Notes under the pieces: model-generated
What the model saw: the letters and a program-made list of their open reading frames with translations, nothing else
Told to the model about the DNA's origin: nothing
Database searches by the model: none
In this document: one piece after another, positions 26,515 through 36,838 of the stretch
Layout of the letters: each line of letters begins with the position of its first letter
Position numbering within the stretch: the first letter of the stretch is position 1
DNA from: Nostoc sp. 106C
GTDB taxonomy: Bacteria; Cyanobacteriota; Cyanobacteriia; Cyanobacteriales; Nostocaceae
Assembly (NCBI RefSeq): GCF_002154725.1
Contig: NZ_MTAW01000013.1
Location: 25,155-89,154, forward strand
Direction: 5' to 3'
DNA: 64,000 nucleotides
Made by a program: the position numbers and the translations under genes

Positions 26515-26967
26515 TCAAACTGGAATAGATTGGGAAGTCTGAGAAGTTTCGCTGGATTGAACTAATTCTTCTTCTAGTACCTGAATGCCTCCACTAATAC
26601 GGAGTAAGGTAGTTTGCAGATTTGCTTGTTTGATCTCATAATCTGCTAATATTCTTTGACCATCTTCAAACTCTAATTTGAGGGATTGAAGACGTTGCTC
26701 TAGCTGTTCTTTTATCTGATTACTGACTTTTAAATCTTGATTAATAACTCCAGTTTCTTTATTAATTACTTCAGATATTTTGCTGAGATTTTCTAATATT
26801 TCGCTTATCTTGCTGTCTTCTTCTTGTAGTACTTGAATTGCGCCGCTGATGCGGAGTAATATTTTTTGCAAATTTGCCTGTTTAGTCTCATAATTTGCTA
26901 GGATTTTGTGCCCATCTTCAAATTCTAATTTCATAACTTGAAGACGTTTTTCTAGTTGTGTTTTCAT
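26515..26967 (-). CDS. Duplicated coiled-coil protein at the end of the CIS operon
   Basis: A 150-residue protein, helical throughout, made of two copies of a roughly 45-residue unit (LEKRLQVMKLEFEDGHKIL... near 5-50 and LEQRLQSLKLEFEDGQRIL... near 88-135) joined by a Lys/Ile/Asn-rich spacer. No signal peptide or membrane segment is present. It lies 85 bases after the fibre-like gene in the same direction, so it may be the last CIS gene. The function is unknown; a short structural or chaperone role is possible. Confidence 0.7.
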   Translation of the reverse strand: MKTQLEKRLQVMKLEFEDGHKILANYETKQANLQKILLRISGAIQVLQEEDSKISEILENLSKISEVINKETGVINQDLKVSNQIKEQLEQRLQSLKLEFEDGQRILADYEIKQANLQTTLLRISGGIQVLEEELVQSSETSQTSQSIPV

Positions 26968-27052
26968 GTAATCTATATCTCTATTTCGCTGTTAAAATTC
27001 GGAAATTTACAAATAGTTCTTTTTACCTGCCTAATAAAAAGTTTAAATCACA

Positions 27053-29155
27053 TTATTTTTCAAGTTTATAGCGTCCTATAATTATGAATATACCGTAGCT
27101 ATTATCTATCATTTCTCCTGGTAGATTAATGTTGATGATCCATTTATTGTCTTGCTCTGCCATTGAGTAAACTTGGCATGTGTTTAAGACAGCTTTTCCT
27201 TGAGAAACGCTATAGCCTACTACTGTTCCAAAAAGACAACCAATAGTCCAATCACTACTACTTCCCCAGCTATTACCTTTTTTTGTGATACTTATTGTCA
27301 ACGAATCGTGACCTTTAGGAACAATGACAGGAAGCAGATATAACTCAGAACCGCTTGTTAATTCTATGCTGATCTTGAAACTACTTACTTCATTATCTAT
27401 TCGAGTTATTCTTCCTTCACCAATTTTTCCTCCAATTGCTACGTTACCCTCAACCAGCAATCCATTAGCAGGTGCAGCATTTGTCCCTGCATAAGTAGAG
27501 CCGATCGCAACTCCTCCTGACACAGCCAGCTGACTTTGCGGATTGTTTGTGCTGATGCCAACATTGCCATTAGCTCTTAAGGTCATAATATTTTTTGGAA
27601 CAAAGGAACCATCTGTTAGCCACAAATCCAGTTGTGTACGGGAATCTGTAGAACTTTTGTCCGAAGCATCATATCGGCTGAGGCGAAAGTCAGCCATATT
27701 TCCATATGTTTCATAGGCAACACCGTCACGAATCAATGCCAAGACAGACTCAGGCGGAGCAAGGTTTTGACGAGAGTTATTTACATTTGGTGATTTTGAT
27801 TTGACAAACAGCTTGGTAGAATTCGAGTTCTGGAAATAATATGAAATGCTTGATGAATCGAAACCAATACCGACATTGCCAGCAACATAGAGGTCTTTAT
27901 CAATTGTCAGCGATCCAGTCATGGTGTCACCGCCTTTGCTCAACAAACCCGTTGTTAAGGGTTTGAAGATGACACGACAATCATCCTTCACAGTAAATTG
28001 ACCGCCTTTGTACTCCACCAAGGCTAAACTACAGTAGCGATGTAAAATCCCGTGCGGTGGTTGGGGTTTGTTACTAGGCGATTCGTTATTGGCAGTCAGG
28101 TTGCGAGTTGGAATTAACCAGTAGTCGCCTGTTTTATACTCAGCGGAACTTTGTTTGTCTTGAAGTTGATTTTCAAACCTGACCTTAATCTCACTCTCCA
28201 GCGTCTTCCAAGAATCTGACACCGAGATCTCGCCAGAATCCCAACGCCGTACTATCATTGGTGGCTCAAAATCTGGTGCTTTGCCACCTGGCCACTCTTT
28301 CACAGTCAGTGTGTTTGCTGTAACAGATGCCAACTCTACCAAAAGTCCAGGTTCACCAGAAAGGGTTTGTTTTTCAGTAGTTATCTCTACCCAGTTACCT
28401 GCTGCAAAAGCCGTTTGAATATCTTGTCCTAGACGACTAACAGGAATGTAGTTGTCTGTAATTTTGTTCTCAACACGGGTAGCAATTGAGCCATTATCCC
28501 GCGACCATTTGAACGTAGCGTCAGCGTCACCAACCTTACCGCTTTTGTGAATTTCCACACGGTAGAGTTGATTTTCTAGGTTTGCTCCCGCTCCTAAGAT
28601 CGCCGATAATTTACCTGTGCTGATAGGGTTCTCCCAGCTAGGTTTCCAGTCAGGAGGGGCATATTTGCTTTTATCAGCACTGTCAACTTTTTTGAGTTTC
28701 ACTTGCCAAACATTCTTGACTCGCGTGGCTGTATCAGCACCACCCAAAGCAGGTTCCCGAATCCCTGGATCTTCCAGTGCTGTGATGTGGCGTTGCCAGA
28801 CATCAAGGTAAGCTAAGTAAATACCTTCTTCTGTTGGAAGTTTTGCACCTGGATAGTCTGATTGAGCAGTAAACAGCACAGACTGGTCATTCTCAAAAAG
28901 CATACCCTCGACGTAGTATCGCCCTTCACCGATTTTGAGATTTGTTTTATCATCTGCTGTGATCTCAAATCCAGCATACTTTTCTGGTGCGCCACTCTGA
29001 CCGATAAAATCGGTGATTTCAGCAGCAATTCGATGCTCTGTAATATCAAGTTGTTCGTTCCAGTCTGCATCTAGTTGGACGCGCCCTTGCTGCATCAACA
29101 CGCGGCTAAAACGTTTTTGGGGATTGAAGGTAAACCGAGAAAAATCGCCTTTCAT
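27053..29155 (-). CDS. DUF6519-type tail-fibre-like protein
   Basis: A 700-residue protein. The first 400 residues match the DUF6519 type found in CIS clusters (MKGDFSRFTFNPQKRFSRVL, MQQGRVQLDADWNEQLDI, DVWQRHITALEDP). From about 415 on it reads like a fibre: GDTMTGSLTIDKDLYVAGNVGIG and NGNVGISTNNPQSQLAVSGG repeats, then a beta-rich terminal head. It is probably the distal tail fibre or plug attached to the baseplate. In the Anabaena system, fibre and baseplate extensions anchor the particle in thylakoids; no membrane segment is seen here, so anchoring would have to be through the head domain. Confidence 0.75.
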   Translation of the reverse strand: MKGDFSRFTFNPQKRFSRVLMQQGRVQLDADWNEQLDITEHRIAAEITDFIGQSGAPEKYAGFEITADDKTNLKIGEGRYYVEGMLFENDQSVLFTAQSDYPGAKLPTEEGIYLAYLDVWQRHITALEDPGIREPALGGADTATRVKNVWQVKLKKVDSADKSKYAPPDWKPSWENPISTGKLSAILGAGANLENQLYRVEIHKSGKVGDADATFKWSRDNGSIATRVENKITDNYIPVSRLGQDIQTAFAAGNWVEITTEKQTLSGEPGLLVELASVTANTLTVKEWPGGKAPDFEPPMIVRRWDSGEISVSDSWKTLESEIKVRFENQLQDKQSSAEYKTGDYWLIPTRNLTANNESPSNKPQPPHGILHRYCSLALVEYKGGQFTVKDDCRVIFKPLTTGLLSKGGDTMTGSLTIDKDLYVAGNVGIGFDSSSISYYFQNSNSTKLFVKSKSPNVNNSRQNLAPPESVLALIRDGVAYETYGNMADFRLSRYDASDKSSTDSRTQLDLWLTDGSFVPKNIMTLRANGNVGISTNNPQSQLAVSGGVAIGSTYAGTNAAPANGLLVEGNVAIGGKIGEGRITRIDNEVSSFKISIELTSGSELYLLPVIVPKGHDSLTISITKKGNSWGSSSDWTIGCLFGTVVGYSVSQGKAVLNTCQVYSMAEQDNKWIININLPGEMIDNSYGIFIIIGRYKLEK

Positions 29156-29174
29156 AATATTTCCTTTAATAACT

Positions 29175-31301
29175 TCAAGACATATAGAAAATTCCAGCTT
29201 CTGAGCCAGCAGGCAAATATTCTTCTAAGCTGAGACGAAGATAAGCGGTGCGTTGAGATTGGTGAAGCAGATGAAATGCGCCCATCTCACCGCCATCATC
29301 TGCACCTGTGGCAATTTCTGGGGCACAGGTCAGTGCTAGTTGGGCGTATCCTGGATCGCCATACTGTACAGAGGTGAACAGGGGTTTGATTTGGCGATCG
29401 CCATCGCTACCCTCAAGAGGCTGACAGCAGTAACGGCGTGGAGTTTGGGAATCTTCTGGCAGATAACTGAAGCGGACACTGCCTGTTTGGCGATTTTTCA
29501 CCGTAACAAGTGCTGTAAATATTACATTAGATGCTAGTGTGAGTTCGTGGAGTTTAACTTTACCAAAGATTGTAGTTCGCTCTAAAGTGGTGCGTGGGTG
29601 AGATTTGCCGTCTGCGGTGTTGGTAGCGATCGCATAATCCAAATCTGCCTTATTACGCAATTTTTTTGTATCTATAGTTACATCATTTGCGACTTTCCTC
29701 AAGCTAGATACATCATTTAAAATGCTGTCTACGATGCTGTCTTGCAATGTTAAACTGACAATCTGCTCTGGCAATTGTAAAGCACCGACAATGCTATGAG
29801 AGATAAATATTTGCAAACTGGAAATATCCTGTTTTGATTTTTCTACCTGCACTCCACCAATCAAAGTACAGTGAATGAAGTTCAGTCTCAGCCCTGTTTG
29901 AATGCTGACTTTACCATCAATTAGTATTCCATTGAAGGTCAACGCGGCATCGGGATTGTCATCTGCAACTTTGACTCCTAACGGAGTTTCACCACAACTG
30001 ATGATAGGACGCATTCCGTTGGCTGCTTGAATCGTCAAGCGACCAGCTTTTTTCAGGATGATGATTAGCTCAGTGAATTCATGCACTTGGTTATCAGCGA
30101 TTTCAATGATTCCAGATGGATGATCTTGAGCTAAATATTCTCGTAAAGCATCCTGCAACGTTTTTCCATCTTGACTGACAACACAGTACCAAGGAACAGA
30201 ATCATTCGTTGCTAAAGTTGGCTGGCGGTCATAGGGGCCGCCACCAATGTCACCACTGAAACTGTAGCAGTAGCTAACGTTCACAGCTTGGGTTGGTGGT
30301 TCTTCGAGAGGGAAAGCTATTCGTCCCAATTTGACATCTACAGCGACTTTACCTGATTCGGGACTTTGCCAGTTACTTAAATCCATACTCACCACCTGCA
30401 TCGGTGAAATATTTGAGATGTTGAAGCTGCGATTGGGGCCGTAATATTGGCTGTCTGGTGGTTGTTGGTCTGGTCGTGCGTCTTTGTATTGCTGTTGATA
30501 TGCTTTTAAATCGGCTGCAAATGCTTGTTGAGCGATCGCACCAGGTAAGTTAATTGCTTCAGCAAATTGAGTAATTTCGGTTTTGGTTTGGGGTCGATTG
30601 AATAAAGTTGTCTGATAGCCAAGGGGGTGAAAGGTATACCCGATAATTTTGTTTCCTGCTGAATCTTTCACAGGGTAAGCGGGACTGTTGGTAATTGGAT
30701 AGCTTTGCAGTCGCCAAACAAACAGACCCAGATTCGAGATGTTGTATTTGCCGCGCATCGCAGCGAAGGATTGCTGAGATTTTATCCCATCTGGACTGAT
30801 GCGACGTACATCAACTAAATGAGCGATCGCATCAAACGGCGAATTTAACTGTTCTAAGTTTGCTCGGTGACGGATGTCGATGGTACTGCCTTTACCCAGA
30901 CGGATATGATTGATATTTTGGGTAGCACTGAGTAGCTCAAAAAATTCTACTACCTTGGCTCTCCAGCCAGTCACATCAAATGTGATATTTTCCAGGATGG
31001 CAGGAGTACCTTTGCGGCGACGATAGACAATTGTATTAGCAACGTATGACCGTTGACTCCATAACAAACTTTTTTCATCATTTAAACCCTCAATCCCCAA
31101 TAAGTCAGCGATGTAGGGAACCACCCACTCATCACAGGTTTCGATAAACCAGTTTTCATATAGCCCATCAATATCGGCCTCAATTGTTCGCAGTTGGTTT
31201 TCCATAACTGCAAGTAAAGCCCGCAACGGTTCTCCCTGCGCCAAATCTCGTTGGCGATAGATAGCTGGGAGGAGATGATAAAGACGTTCTGACTGATTCA
31301 T
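29175..31301 (-). CDS. CIS tail protein, phage tail protein I-like
   Basis: A 708-residue protein. Its start (ERLYHLLPAIYRQRDLAQGEPLRALLAVME, then DIDGLYENWFIETCDEWVVPYIADLLG) matches the phage tail protein I-like family that links baseplate wedge and fibre. The second half is beta-rich (DHPSGIIEIADN, then strand repeats), suggesting a beta-helix or fibre-docking domain. The ATG overlaps the stop of the upstream baseplate gene (ATGA), showing translational coupling. It is longer than typical phage tail protein I because of this C-terminal extension. Confidence 0.8.
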   Translation of the reverse strand: MNQSERLYHLLPAIYRQRDLAQGEPLRALLAVMENQLRTIEADIDGLYENWFIETCDEWVVPYIADLLGIEGLNDEKSLLWSQRSYVANTIVYRRRKGTPAILENITFDVTGWRAKVVEFFELLSATQNINHIRLGKGSTIDIRHRANLEQLNSPFDAIAHLVDVRRISPDGIKSQQSFAAMRGKYNISNLGLFVWRLQSYPITNSPAYPVKDSAGNKIIGYTFHPLGYQTTLFNRPQTKTEITQFAEAINLPGAIAQQAFAADLKAYQQQYKDARPDQQPPDSQYYGPNRSFNISNISPMQVVSMDLSNWQSPESGKVAVDVKLGRIAFPLEEPPTQAVNVSYCYSFSGDIGGGPYDRQPTLATNDSVPWYCVVSQDGKTLQDALREYLAQDHPSGIIEIADNQVHEFTELIIILKKAGRLTIQAANGMRPIISCGETPLGVKVADDNPDAALTFNGILIDGKVSIQTGLRLNFIHCTLIGGVQVEKSKQDISSLQIFISHSIVGALQLPEQIVSLTLQDSIVDSILNDVSSLRKVANDVTIDTKKLRNKADLDYAIATNTADGKSHPRTTLERTTIFGKVKLHELTLASNVIFTALVTVKNRQTGSVRFSYLPEDSQTPRRYCCQPLEGSDGDRQIKPLFTSVQYGDPGYAQLALTCAPEIATGADDGGEMGAFHLLHQSQRTAYLRLSLEEYLPAGSEAGIFYMS

Positions 31302-34045
31302 GAACCTTTGTTGAGTGTTATGCCTTGAGGATTAATTAGTAATAACTGAGATGGCAAAGTTAGTTTTTCACTTGTATTCCAAGAGGCTGTTTTTGCTTCT
31401 AGAGATGAAGGAATTGATTTGGCTTTATTGTCAGATTTTAAATAAAGAAAATTCAAATTCACCGCTAATACACCTGCGACATTTTGGATAATTTCAATAA
31501 CTTCTGAAGCGGCTACTGCTTGTCCAAATTCACGTTTAGCGAAACTAAATATTTGATTGAGGGTGCTTTCTATAATCTGCTTGACATTGTTTTCCTGGTA
31601 ACGTGGGTCAATCCATACTGTTGCTTCTATGTTAAAGTACAACGGTTCGTAGGATTGAATCTCCACAGCTTGTAAGGGATTACTCATATGAGAAACAATT
31701 GCTTGTTTCAGGTTAGTAAAAAGTGCAGAATTAGATTCAACTTGTTGTCCATCATCAGCAGCAATAGTGATGTGTATTAATTTTGTTTGCCCTGTCCAGA
31801 GAATGACAGCTTGAGCTTTGCCAATACCCGCAAAACTTTGAGTAAAGTTTTGAAAGTCTCGTAAAGAAACAATGCGCTCTAGTGTGCGGACGGTGCGGGG
31901 AGTGTTATCGCGGATATGCAAAGAGGTTTCGCGATTGCCTGCACCTGTGGCATCATACAAATTAGTAACATCACGAATTCCTAAGGGTCGATTTTGCAGC
32001 AGTATCAAAGAACCTGCTTTGACTTCTCCAACTTGACCAATACCGCTACGGTAGGTAGCCACGACATTTTCCTGTCCACTGGGTAAGCGAGAACCATGAA
32101 TCCCATCACCGAAGATAATAATACACTCGCCTCGGTCGTCAATTTGTACAATGTAGCATTGGCTACGGGCGTCTTGTTCTTCTAGAGATGAAACTTCTTG
32201 CCACAGCACATTATTCACATAGACTTGTAAAGTACTTTTGCTACCACTGGCTGTAGCTGCTGAGATATAAGTTAAAGGTGGTTTTTTCAGCTTAAATCTT
32301 TGGTTAGCTTGTCCGCCATTACCACTACCAAGGACTTCTTTTTCTACAGTTTCACCGTGAGTGGCTGGGACAACATTGGCATCAATAGTCACACTAGCAG
32401 TATCATAATCATGATGAAGGTCATGGCTTAGGGTAAGAGTTTGAGAGTCATCCATGCTACCAACAAAAGCAATTTCGGTATTAGTTTTGTCCTTGATGAT
32501 GACTGTGCGTCCTGGCTCTAGTGAGGGTATTGACTGCGCCAGTTTAATTCGTGGATTTTGACGGTTAATTGATGGTAATTCTTGAGGTTTTTTGAATAAT
32601 GGTAATTGTTCGCTTTGAATAAAAATAGTGGTTTCACGTAAATCAAATTCTTTTAAATTATTGCTACTTGTAACCTTTATCCGGGTAACTTTTCCTGCTA
32701 ATTCAAAATCTGAGCGAAAAACAGTAGAGCTATTTTCAACTTGATAAAGTTCAGTTTGAAAAGATAATTTATCCTGATTTAACAGCACCCAGCTTCCTGG
32801 TAAAACATTTGAATATACGGCATTCAAGTCAATTTTTTGATTCTGAATGCTAAATTGACTCCATTCAGATGTTACTGGATTGTAAATAAAACTTTCTATT
32901 TCCGGTAGATCAGGAATAAAGCTAGAATCAACCGTAATTATTTTTTTTTCTTTAGAAACCTTAACTACAGTTTTTGATTGATTAGCAACTGTTATGATAT
33001 CATCGTTGCTAATAGATGTTTGAAAGAATGCATTATTATTAAATTTTATAGTTATGCCAGTGCAATTAATAGTTTCACTAACAAGCTGACTAGGGCTATA
33101 TTTGCGTTTACTTTCTGGGGATAGTTCGCTCCATTTGCGTGCGTTATGACCAAAAAGAGAAGCTTGCTGTCGGAAAGCGAATACTTGCAGATTATTAGCG
33201 GAACTGTGTGTTGCATTTACTAACACTGCTGGTAGTGTTTGTTTTGTGTTATTGTTCCAGCGAATCAATGTAAAGTTGTTTTGGGCATCAGTCTCTACAG
33301 ATTCCAGAGTTAAAAAGAATCTAAATTCACGCTTGAGAGGATTTGCATTGGGATCAGATGAAACAGGCAAAGGAGCAGTGTTATCACCCCCTGTATCACT
33401 GATAATTAAAATGCGATCGCCGGGCTGAAGTCTAGTATTTGTTCCTTGTAAACTTAGTGCAGTTGTGTCTTGATCAAATTTTGGCGTGTCAAATTTTGGG
33501 GAAATATCTGGCTTGAGGCTATTCCACTCAACTCGTGCTTTCATCTGTGCAATAGTTTCAAATGTCTGGGGAAGTTCTCCCGGCGCTTTGGGAATACTCT
33601 GCACCCTTGTGCCAGCAGGAACTGTAACTTCCTGGGCTGCACCTGGTGTATCTTCGACGGTAAAAGTTAGGTATGTACTAGCAGCAACCCCAGGATTGAG
33701 TTTATAACCAACTGTGCGCGATAATTCTAAAATAGAGCGGTCTTCAGTGGCTGTTCGCAGATATCCTTCGTTAGCAATTCGCTCTTGGTAAAACGTTAGG
33801 ACATCTCCAACCACTGCCCAAGCATCAAGGAGTGCGATCGCAGGATCGTCAAGATGTTGTGTTGTGAGGCTATGTAGGGGCTGTTGCGGCTTTTGTGCGT
33901 CGGGATGGGGAATTTTCTGGGTTGGTAAATCTGCTAATAGACGTTGAAATAAGGTGGGATGAGTGCCTATGCGGTAAGCCAAGGCACTTAATCCAGGAGG
34001 ATTGTAGTTAGCAGGTTGCTCTGAACTGAAATCTGAACTATTCAT
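31298..34045 (-). CDS. cis12: CIS baseplate assembly protein, larger wedge component
   Basis: About 915 residues; the ATG at 34045 overlaps the previous stop as ATGA and follows AAGGGTGG, so it is preferred over the further upstream ATG at 34060. The start (NPPGLSALAYRIGTHPTLFQRLLADL, then LLDAWAVVGDVLTFYQERIANEGYLRTA) matches the putative baseplate assembly family of CIS. The middle has long beta-rich inserts, and near residues 640-800 baseplate J-like motifs appear (IIFGDGIHGSRLPSGQENVVATYRSG). It would be the second baseplate wedge protein (Afp12 position). Numbering follows the Afp/Pvc order and is approximate. Confidence 0.82.
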   Translation of the reverse strand: MNSSDFSSEQPANYNPPGLSALAYRIGTHPTLFQRLLADLPTQKIPHPDAQKPQQPLHSLTTQHLDDPAIALLDAWAVVGDVLTFYQERIANEGYLRTATEDRSILELSRTVGYKLNPGVAASTYLTFTVEDTPGAAQEVTVPAGTRVQSIPKAPGELPQTFETIAQMKARVEWNSLKPDISPKFDTPKFDQDTTALSLQGTNTRLQPGDRILIISDTGGDNTAPLPVSSDPNANPLKREFRFFLTLESVETDAQNNFTLIRWNNNTKQTLPAVLVNATHSSANNLQVFAFRQQASLFGHNARKWSELSPESKRKYSPSQLVSETINCTGITIKFNNNAFFQTSISNDDIITVANQSKTVVKVSKEKKIITVDSSFIPDLPEIESFIYNPVTSEWSQFSIQNQKIDLNAVYSNVLPGSWVLLNQDKLSFQTELYQVENSSTVFRSDFELAGKVTRIKVTSSNNLKEFDLRETTIFIQSEQLPLFKKPQELPSINRQNPRIKLAQSIPSLEPGRTVIIKDKTNTEIAFVGSMDDSQTLTLSHDLHHDYDTASVTIDANVVPATHGETVEKEVLGSGNGGQANQRFKLKKPPLTYISAATASGSKSTLQVYVNNVLWQEVSSLEEQDARSQCYIVQIDDRGECIIIFGDGIHGSRLPSGQENVVATYRSGIGQVGEVKAGSLILLQNRPLGIRDVTNLYDATGAGNRETSLHIRDNTPRTVRTLERIVSLRDFQNFTQSFAGIGKAQAVILWTGQTKLIHITIAADDGQQVESNSALFTNLKQAIVSHMSNPLQAVEIQSYEPLYFNIEATVWIDPRYQENNVKQIIESTLNQIFSFAKREFGQAVAASEVIEIIQNVAGVLAVNLNFLYLKSDNKAKSIPSSLEAKTASWNTSEKLTLPSQLLLINPQGITLNKGS

Positions 34046-36468
34046 AAGCCACCCTTGCAATTAAACTCAATTCTGCCGTTTTCTGGCGCATCTAAATTAT
34101 TGTCGAGACGAGCAATTTCCAGCGGCGCGATCGCAATTTTTCCTGTCTCGATTTCGTTTCCTTCAGGCGAACCCCAGCGTTGAAACCGTGCAATTGGCAT
34201 CTCTACTTGCACAACTCCTGGTAACTCCATTGCTGTCTTGACAATTTGACTTATATAAACTGGTTGACCAAAACTCCAGTTGTCTGGGTGAAAAAAACCA
34301 CGCTTACCATTGGGCAAGTCTACGTTACTAAAGGTTTCCAATAGCAGCCGCTTGACGCTGCTGGCAAAGTATCCCGGTGCTACTTGCACTGTCAAGGAAA
34401 TATCTAAAGGTACAAATTGCGGTGCAGTAATTTCTAAGTCATAGCCAGCGAGGCGGTAGGTTGCGATAAATTGCCGCAACGTGGCTTTAAAAGTCTCGTC
34501 GATGGGTTGATTTTTCCGACCTTTCACCGCAATAAAGACAGTATTCCAACTACCAGTCCAACGAATAGTAACTGCGGCTGTTTGTACTTGGGGGTGACGT
34601 GCCAAAACTTTTTGGTAGTCCGCCGCCGTAATACAGCGTTGCTGTTGATTCCGAAACACTTCTGGGGCGTACAGCCGCACCTGCTCAATCGATTCGGGTT
34701 CTGTACCTCCCTGTGCTGGTAGGGGATTTCGCACTTGTATAATCTTTTGCCTGATTTCAGAATCGCAGACAATATGTGCGATCGCATCATGTCCGACATT
34801 GCCCTGTATACCGTTGCCAACTCGATAATTAGCTACCAATTGATTTTGGCTAGTTGGTTTTTTGCCCCGCACTCCGTCCCCGAAACGCAAATTAGCAATA
34901 CCATCACTTTCCATTTCCACCACAAAATCATTAGCAAAGCGATCGCTACTCAATAAATCACGTCTCGCCCACCAAGTCGCCACTGCTTGATCAGACTTCA
35001 TCTCTTGGATATCGATCATTGGTGTGGCTGCATCAGGGTTTTGGGTCAAGGTTTGATTTGCTGACTGTTCTTTTCCCTTCACCACGTCATAAACAACGGC
35101 GTGTGTCAAGCCAATGTTTTGCAGTTGCGGGCGATAGCGTCCGGTTTGGGGTGCGGATGGGAGTGTCTCGGCGGTAATTTTTCTGCCATGTTCAGCCAGC
35201 ACAATATTACCTTGGGCAATGCTAATGTTTTCTAGAGATTGAGTGTCTTGATAAATGGCAATGTCTAAGGGGAACGGTAAAGCGTCTTCAGGATGCCACT
35301 CAATTTCAGTAATCTGTTGTTCAAAGAGAGTGTCTTGTTGAGGAGTAACTTTAGTTAAGCGTACCGCGTGGCGATTTTTGGGGTCGGGGGCATTACCTGT
35401 TGTTTTACTTTTAATTTCCTCAAAAATCAGTACATCCCCTGCCTTCAAGTTAGTCAAATTCCCTTGTAATGTGGCACGGGTAGCCCCTAGAGGTAAAGAA
35501 AATTCCCTGGCTCCCCAGGTATAAAAATTAATTTCGTTGAGTTCGCTAAAGAGAGTAAGGGGGTAAATTGTTTCAAATATCTGTGTTTGCTGGAATAATA
35601 ATTTTTCATACTCAGCCGGAGTAAGAGCTAGTTCTGGGGAAGAGTTGGTGCTTTTAGTTATTAACTGAGTTCCGGCTGGTAACAATAGTCCTGGTTGGGC
35701 AACTTCATCGTTAACTTGCACTTGCACCCAGACACGAGCATTACAGCCTTCGTGCATGGTGTAGTCAATTAACCTGGTGTGGCGACCAATAGAAATGCGT
35801 CGTCTTGCTGTTCCTAGATAAGCTTCTGTAGCTACGGCATCTTGGTAATAACTGAGGCGATCGCCTGCATAGGCTAAAATTTCTACTAAGGTGATCCCTA
35901 AATCGGCTGGGTGGCGTTCTTTCCACTGCGGCATCACGACCGATAAACGGTCAAGCATTAACTGACGAAAACTGCTGTAATCTCTAGCTAGGTAATCAAT
36001 TTCTAAGGTTGAGGGTGGCTCTGGTAAACTGGGGAGCGATCGCAATGGATCAAAAGGACTAGGTTTATCGACTTCTAGGGAAAAACTCGCCTGGGAGAAG
36101 AATGGATCGAGGTGCGGTACATTGATTAACTCTAGGGTATAAACCGGGAAGTTTCCTGACGCAGAGGTGTCTTGTTGTCTGTCTTGCACCTGTAGCAGTT
36201 GGACTTGCAGAATGTTAGGAGGACTAGGAGTGATTCTCTCTACCTGTAAGTTAGTTGTGACATTTGCACCTCTGATAATGCGAATATTCGCAGCTGTAAT
36301 TTGGGATAGAGAATTGTACTTAGTGTCTACCCCAGGTAGAAAATAGAGCCACAACTGTAGGAGATTAGTTTCTACTTGAATATAATCCAGACCAATTTGT
36401 TGAGGATGAGAAATAATCCTATCTCTTCGCAAGTTGCGGGAGAAATCATCAAGTTGTATGCCACTCAT
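34042..36468 (-). CDS. cis11: CIS baseplate J-like protein
   Basis: An 808-residue protein. Residues about 155-250 contain the typical LEIDYLARDYSSFRQLMLDRL and LVEILAYAGDRLSYYQDAVATEAYLGTARRR blocks of CIS/phage baseplate wedge proteins. The baseplate J-like core with LRFGDGVRGKKP and VANYRVGNGIQGNVG lies near 545-585. It starts with ATGA overlap on the gp25 gene. It should form the wedge ring that triggers sheath contraction. The length is within the range of Afp11-type proteins. Confidence 0.86.
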   Translation of the reverse strand: MSGIQLDDFSRNLRRDRIISHPQQIGLDYIQVETNLLQLWLYFLPGVDTKYNSLSQITAANIRIIRGANVTTNLQVERITPSPPNILQVQLLQVQDRQQDTSASGNFPVYTLELINVPHLDPFFSQASFSLEVDKPSPFDPLRSLPSLPEPPSTLEIDYLARDYSSFRQLMLDRLSVVMPQWKERHPADLGITLVEILAYAGDRLSYYQDAVATEAYLGTARRRISIGRHTRLIDYTMHEGCNARVWVQVQVNDEVAQPGLLLPAGTQLITKSTNSSPELALTPAEYEKLLFQQTQIFETIYPLTLFSELNEINFYTWGAREFSLPLGATRATLQGNLTNLKAGDVLIFEEIKSKTTGNAPDPKNRHAVRLTKVTPQQDTLFEQQITEIEWHPEDALPFPLDIAIYQDTQSLENISIAQGNIVLAEHGRKITAETLPSAPQTGRYRPQLQNIGLTHAVVYDVVKGKEQSANQTLTQNPDAATPMIDIQEMKSDQAVATWWARRDLLSSDRFANDFVVEMESDGIANLRFGDGVRGKKPTSQNQLVANYRVGNGIQGNVGHDAIAHIVCDSEIRQKIIQVRNPLPAQGGTEPESIEQVRLYAPEVFRNQQQRCITAADYQKVLARHPQVQTAAVTIRWTGSWNTVFIAVKGRKNQPIDETFKATLRQFIATYRLAGYDLEITAPQFVPLDISLTVQVAPGYFASSVKRLLLETFSNVDLPNGKRGFFHPDNWSFGQPVYISQIVKTAMELPGVVQVEMPIARFQRWGSPEGNEIETGKIAIAPLEIARLDNNLDAPENGRIEFNCKGGL

Positions 36469-36836
36469 CCTAATGCACTCCGCTCAAATTGGGCTACTTG
36501 GCGTTCTTGATTGCGACGAATGGTGTACTGTACAACAACTCGTAAGGTAGATTCTTCGCTTGTAACTTGTAAAGCTTCCACTTGAATTAAATCACCCAGC
36601 CATTGTTGCAATGCTCCCTGCACGAGAAACTGCGTAGCCGCTGCCATTTCGTCGCTATTGGGAGCAAACACCAACTGCATTAACCCGCTGCCAAAGGTAG
36701 GGCGGTTAACTCGTTCCCCTGGTATGGTAAATAGCAGTTGCTCAATCATTTGGCGGATATGGTCGTCGGGAGAGGCGTTAGCAATGCGGCGGCTGCTGTC
36801 ATCAATGTGGAATGGATAGGCAATTTCTGTATTCAT
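36465..36836 (-). CDS. cis9: GPW/gp25-like baseplate protein
   Basis: A 123-residue protein with the gp25 core: RRIANASPDDHIRQMIEQLL, TIPGERVNRPTFGSGL, then the beta segment with VVQYTIRR. gp25 proteins nucleate the sheath on the baseplate. It starts two bases after the PAAR-like stop and its own stop overlaps the next ATG. Confidence 0.93.
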   Translation of the reverse strand: MNTEIAYPFHIDDSSRRIANASPDDHIRQMIEQLLFTIPGERVNRPTFGSGLMQLVFAPNSDEMAAATQFLVQGALQQWLGDLIQVEALQVTSEESTLRVVVQYTIRRNQERQVAQFERSALG

Positions 36837-36838
36837 CG

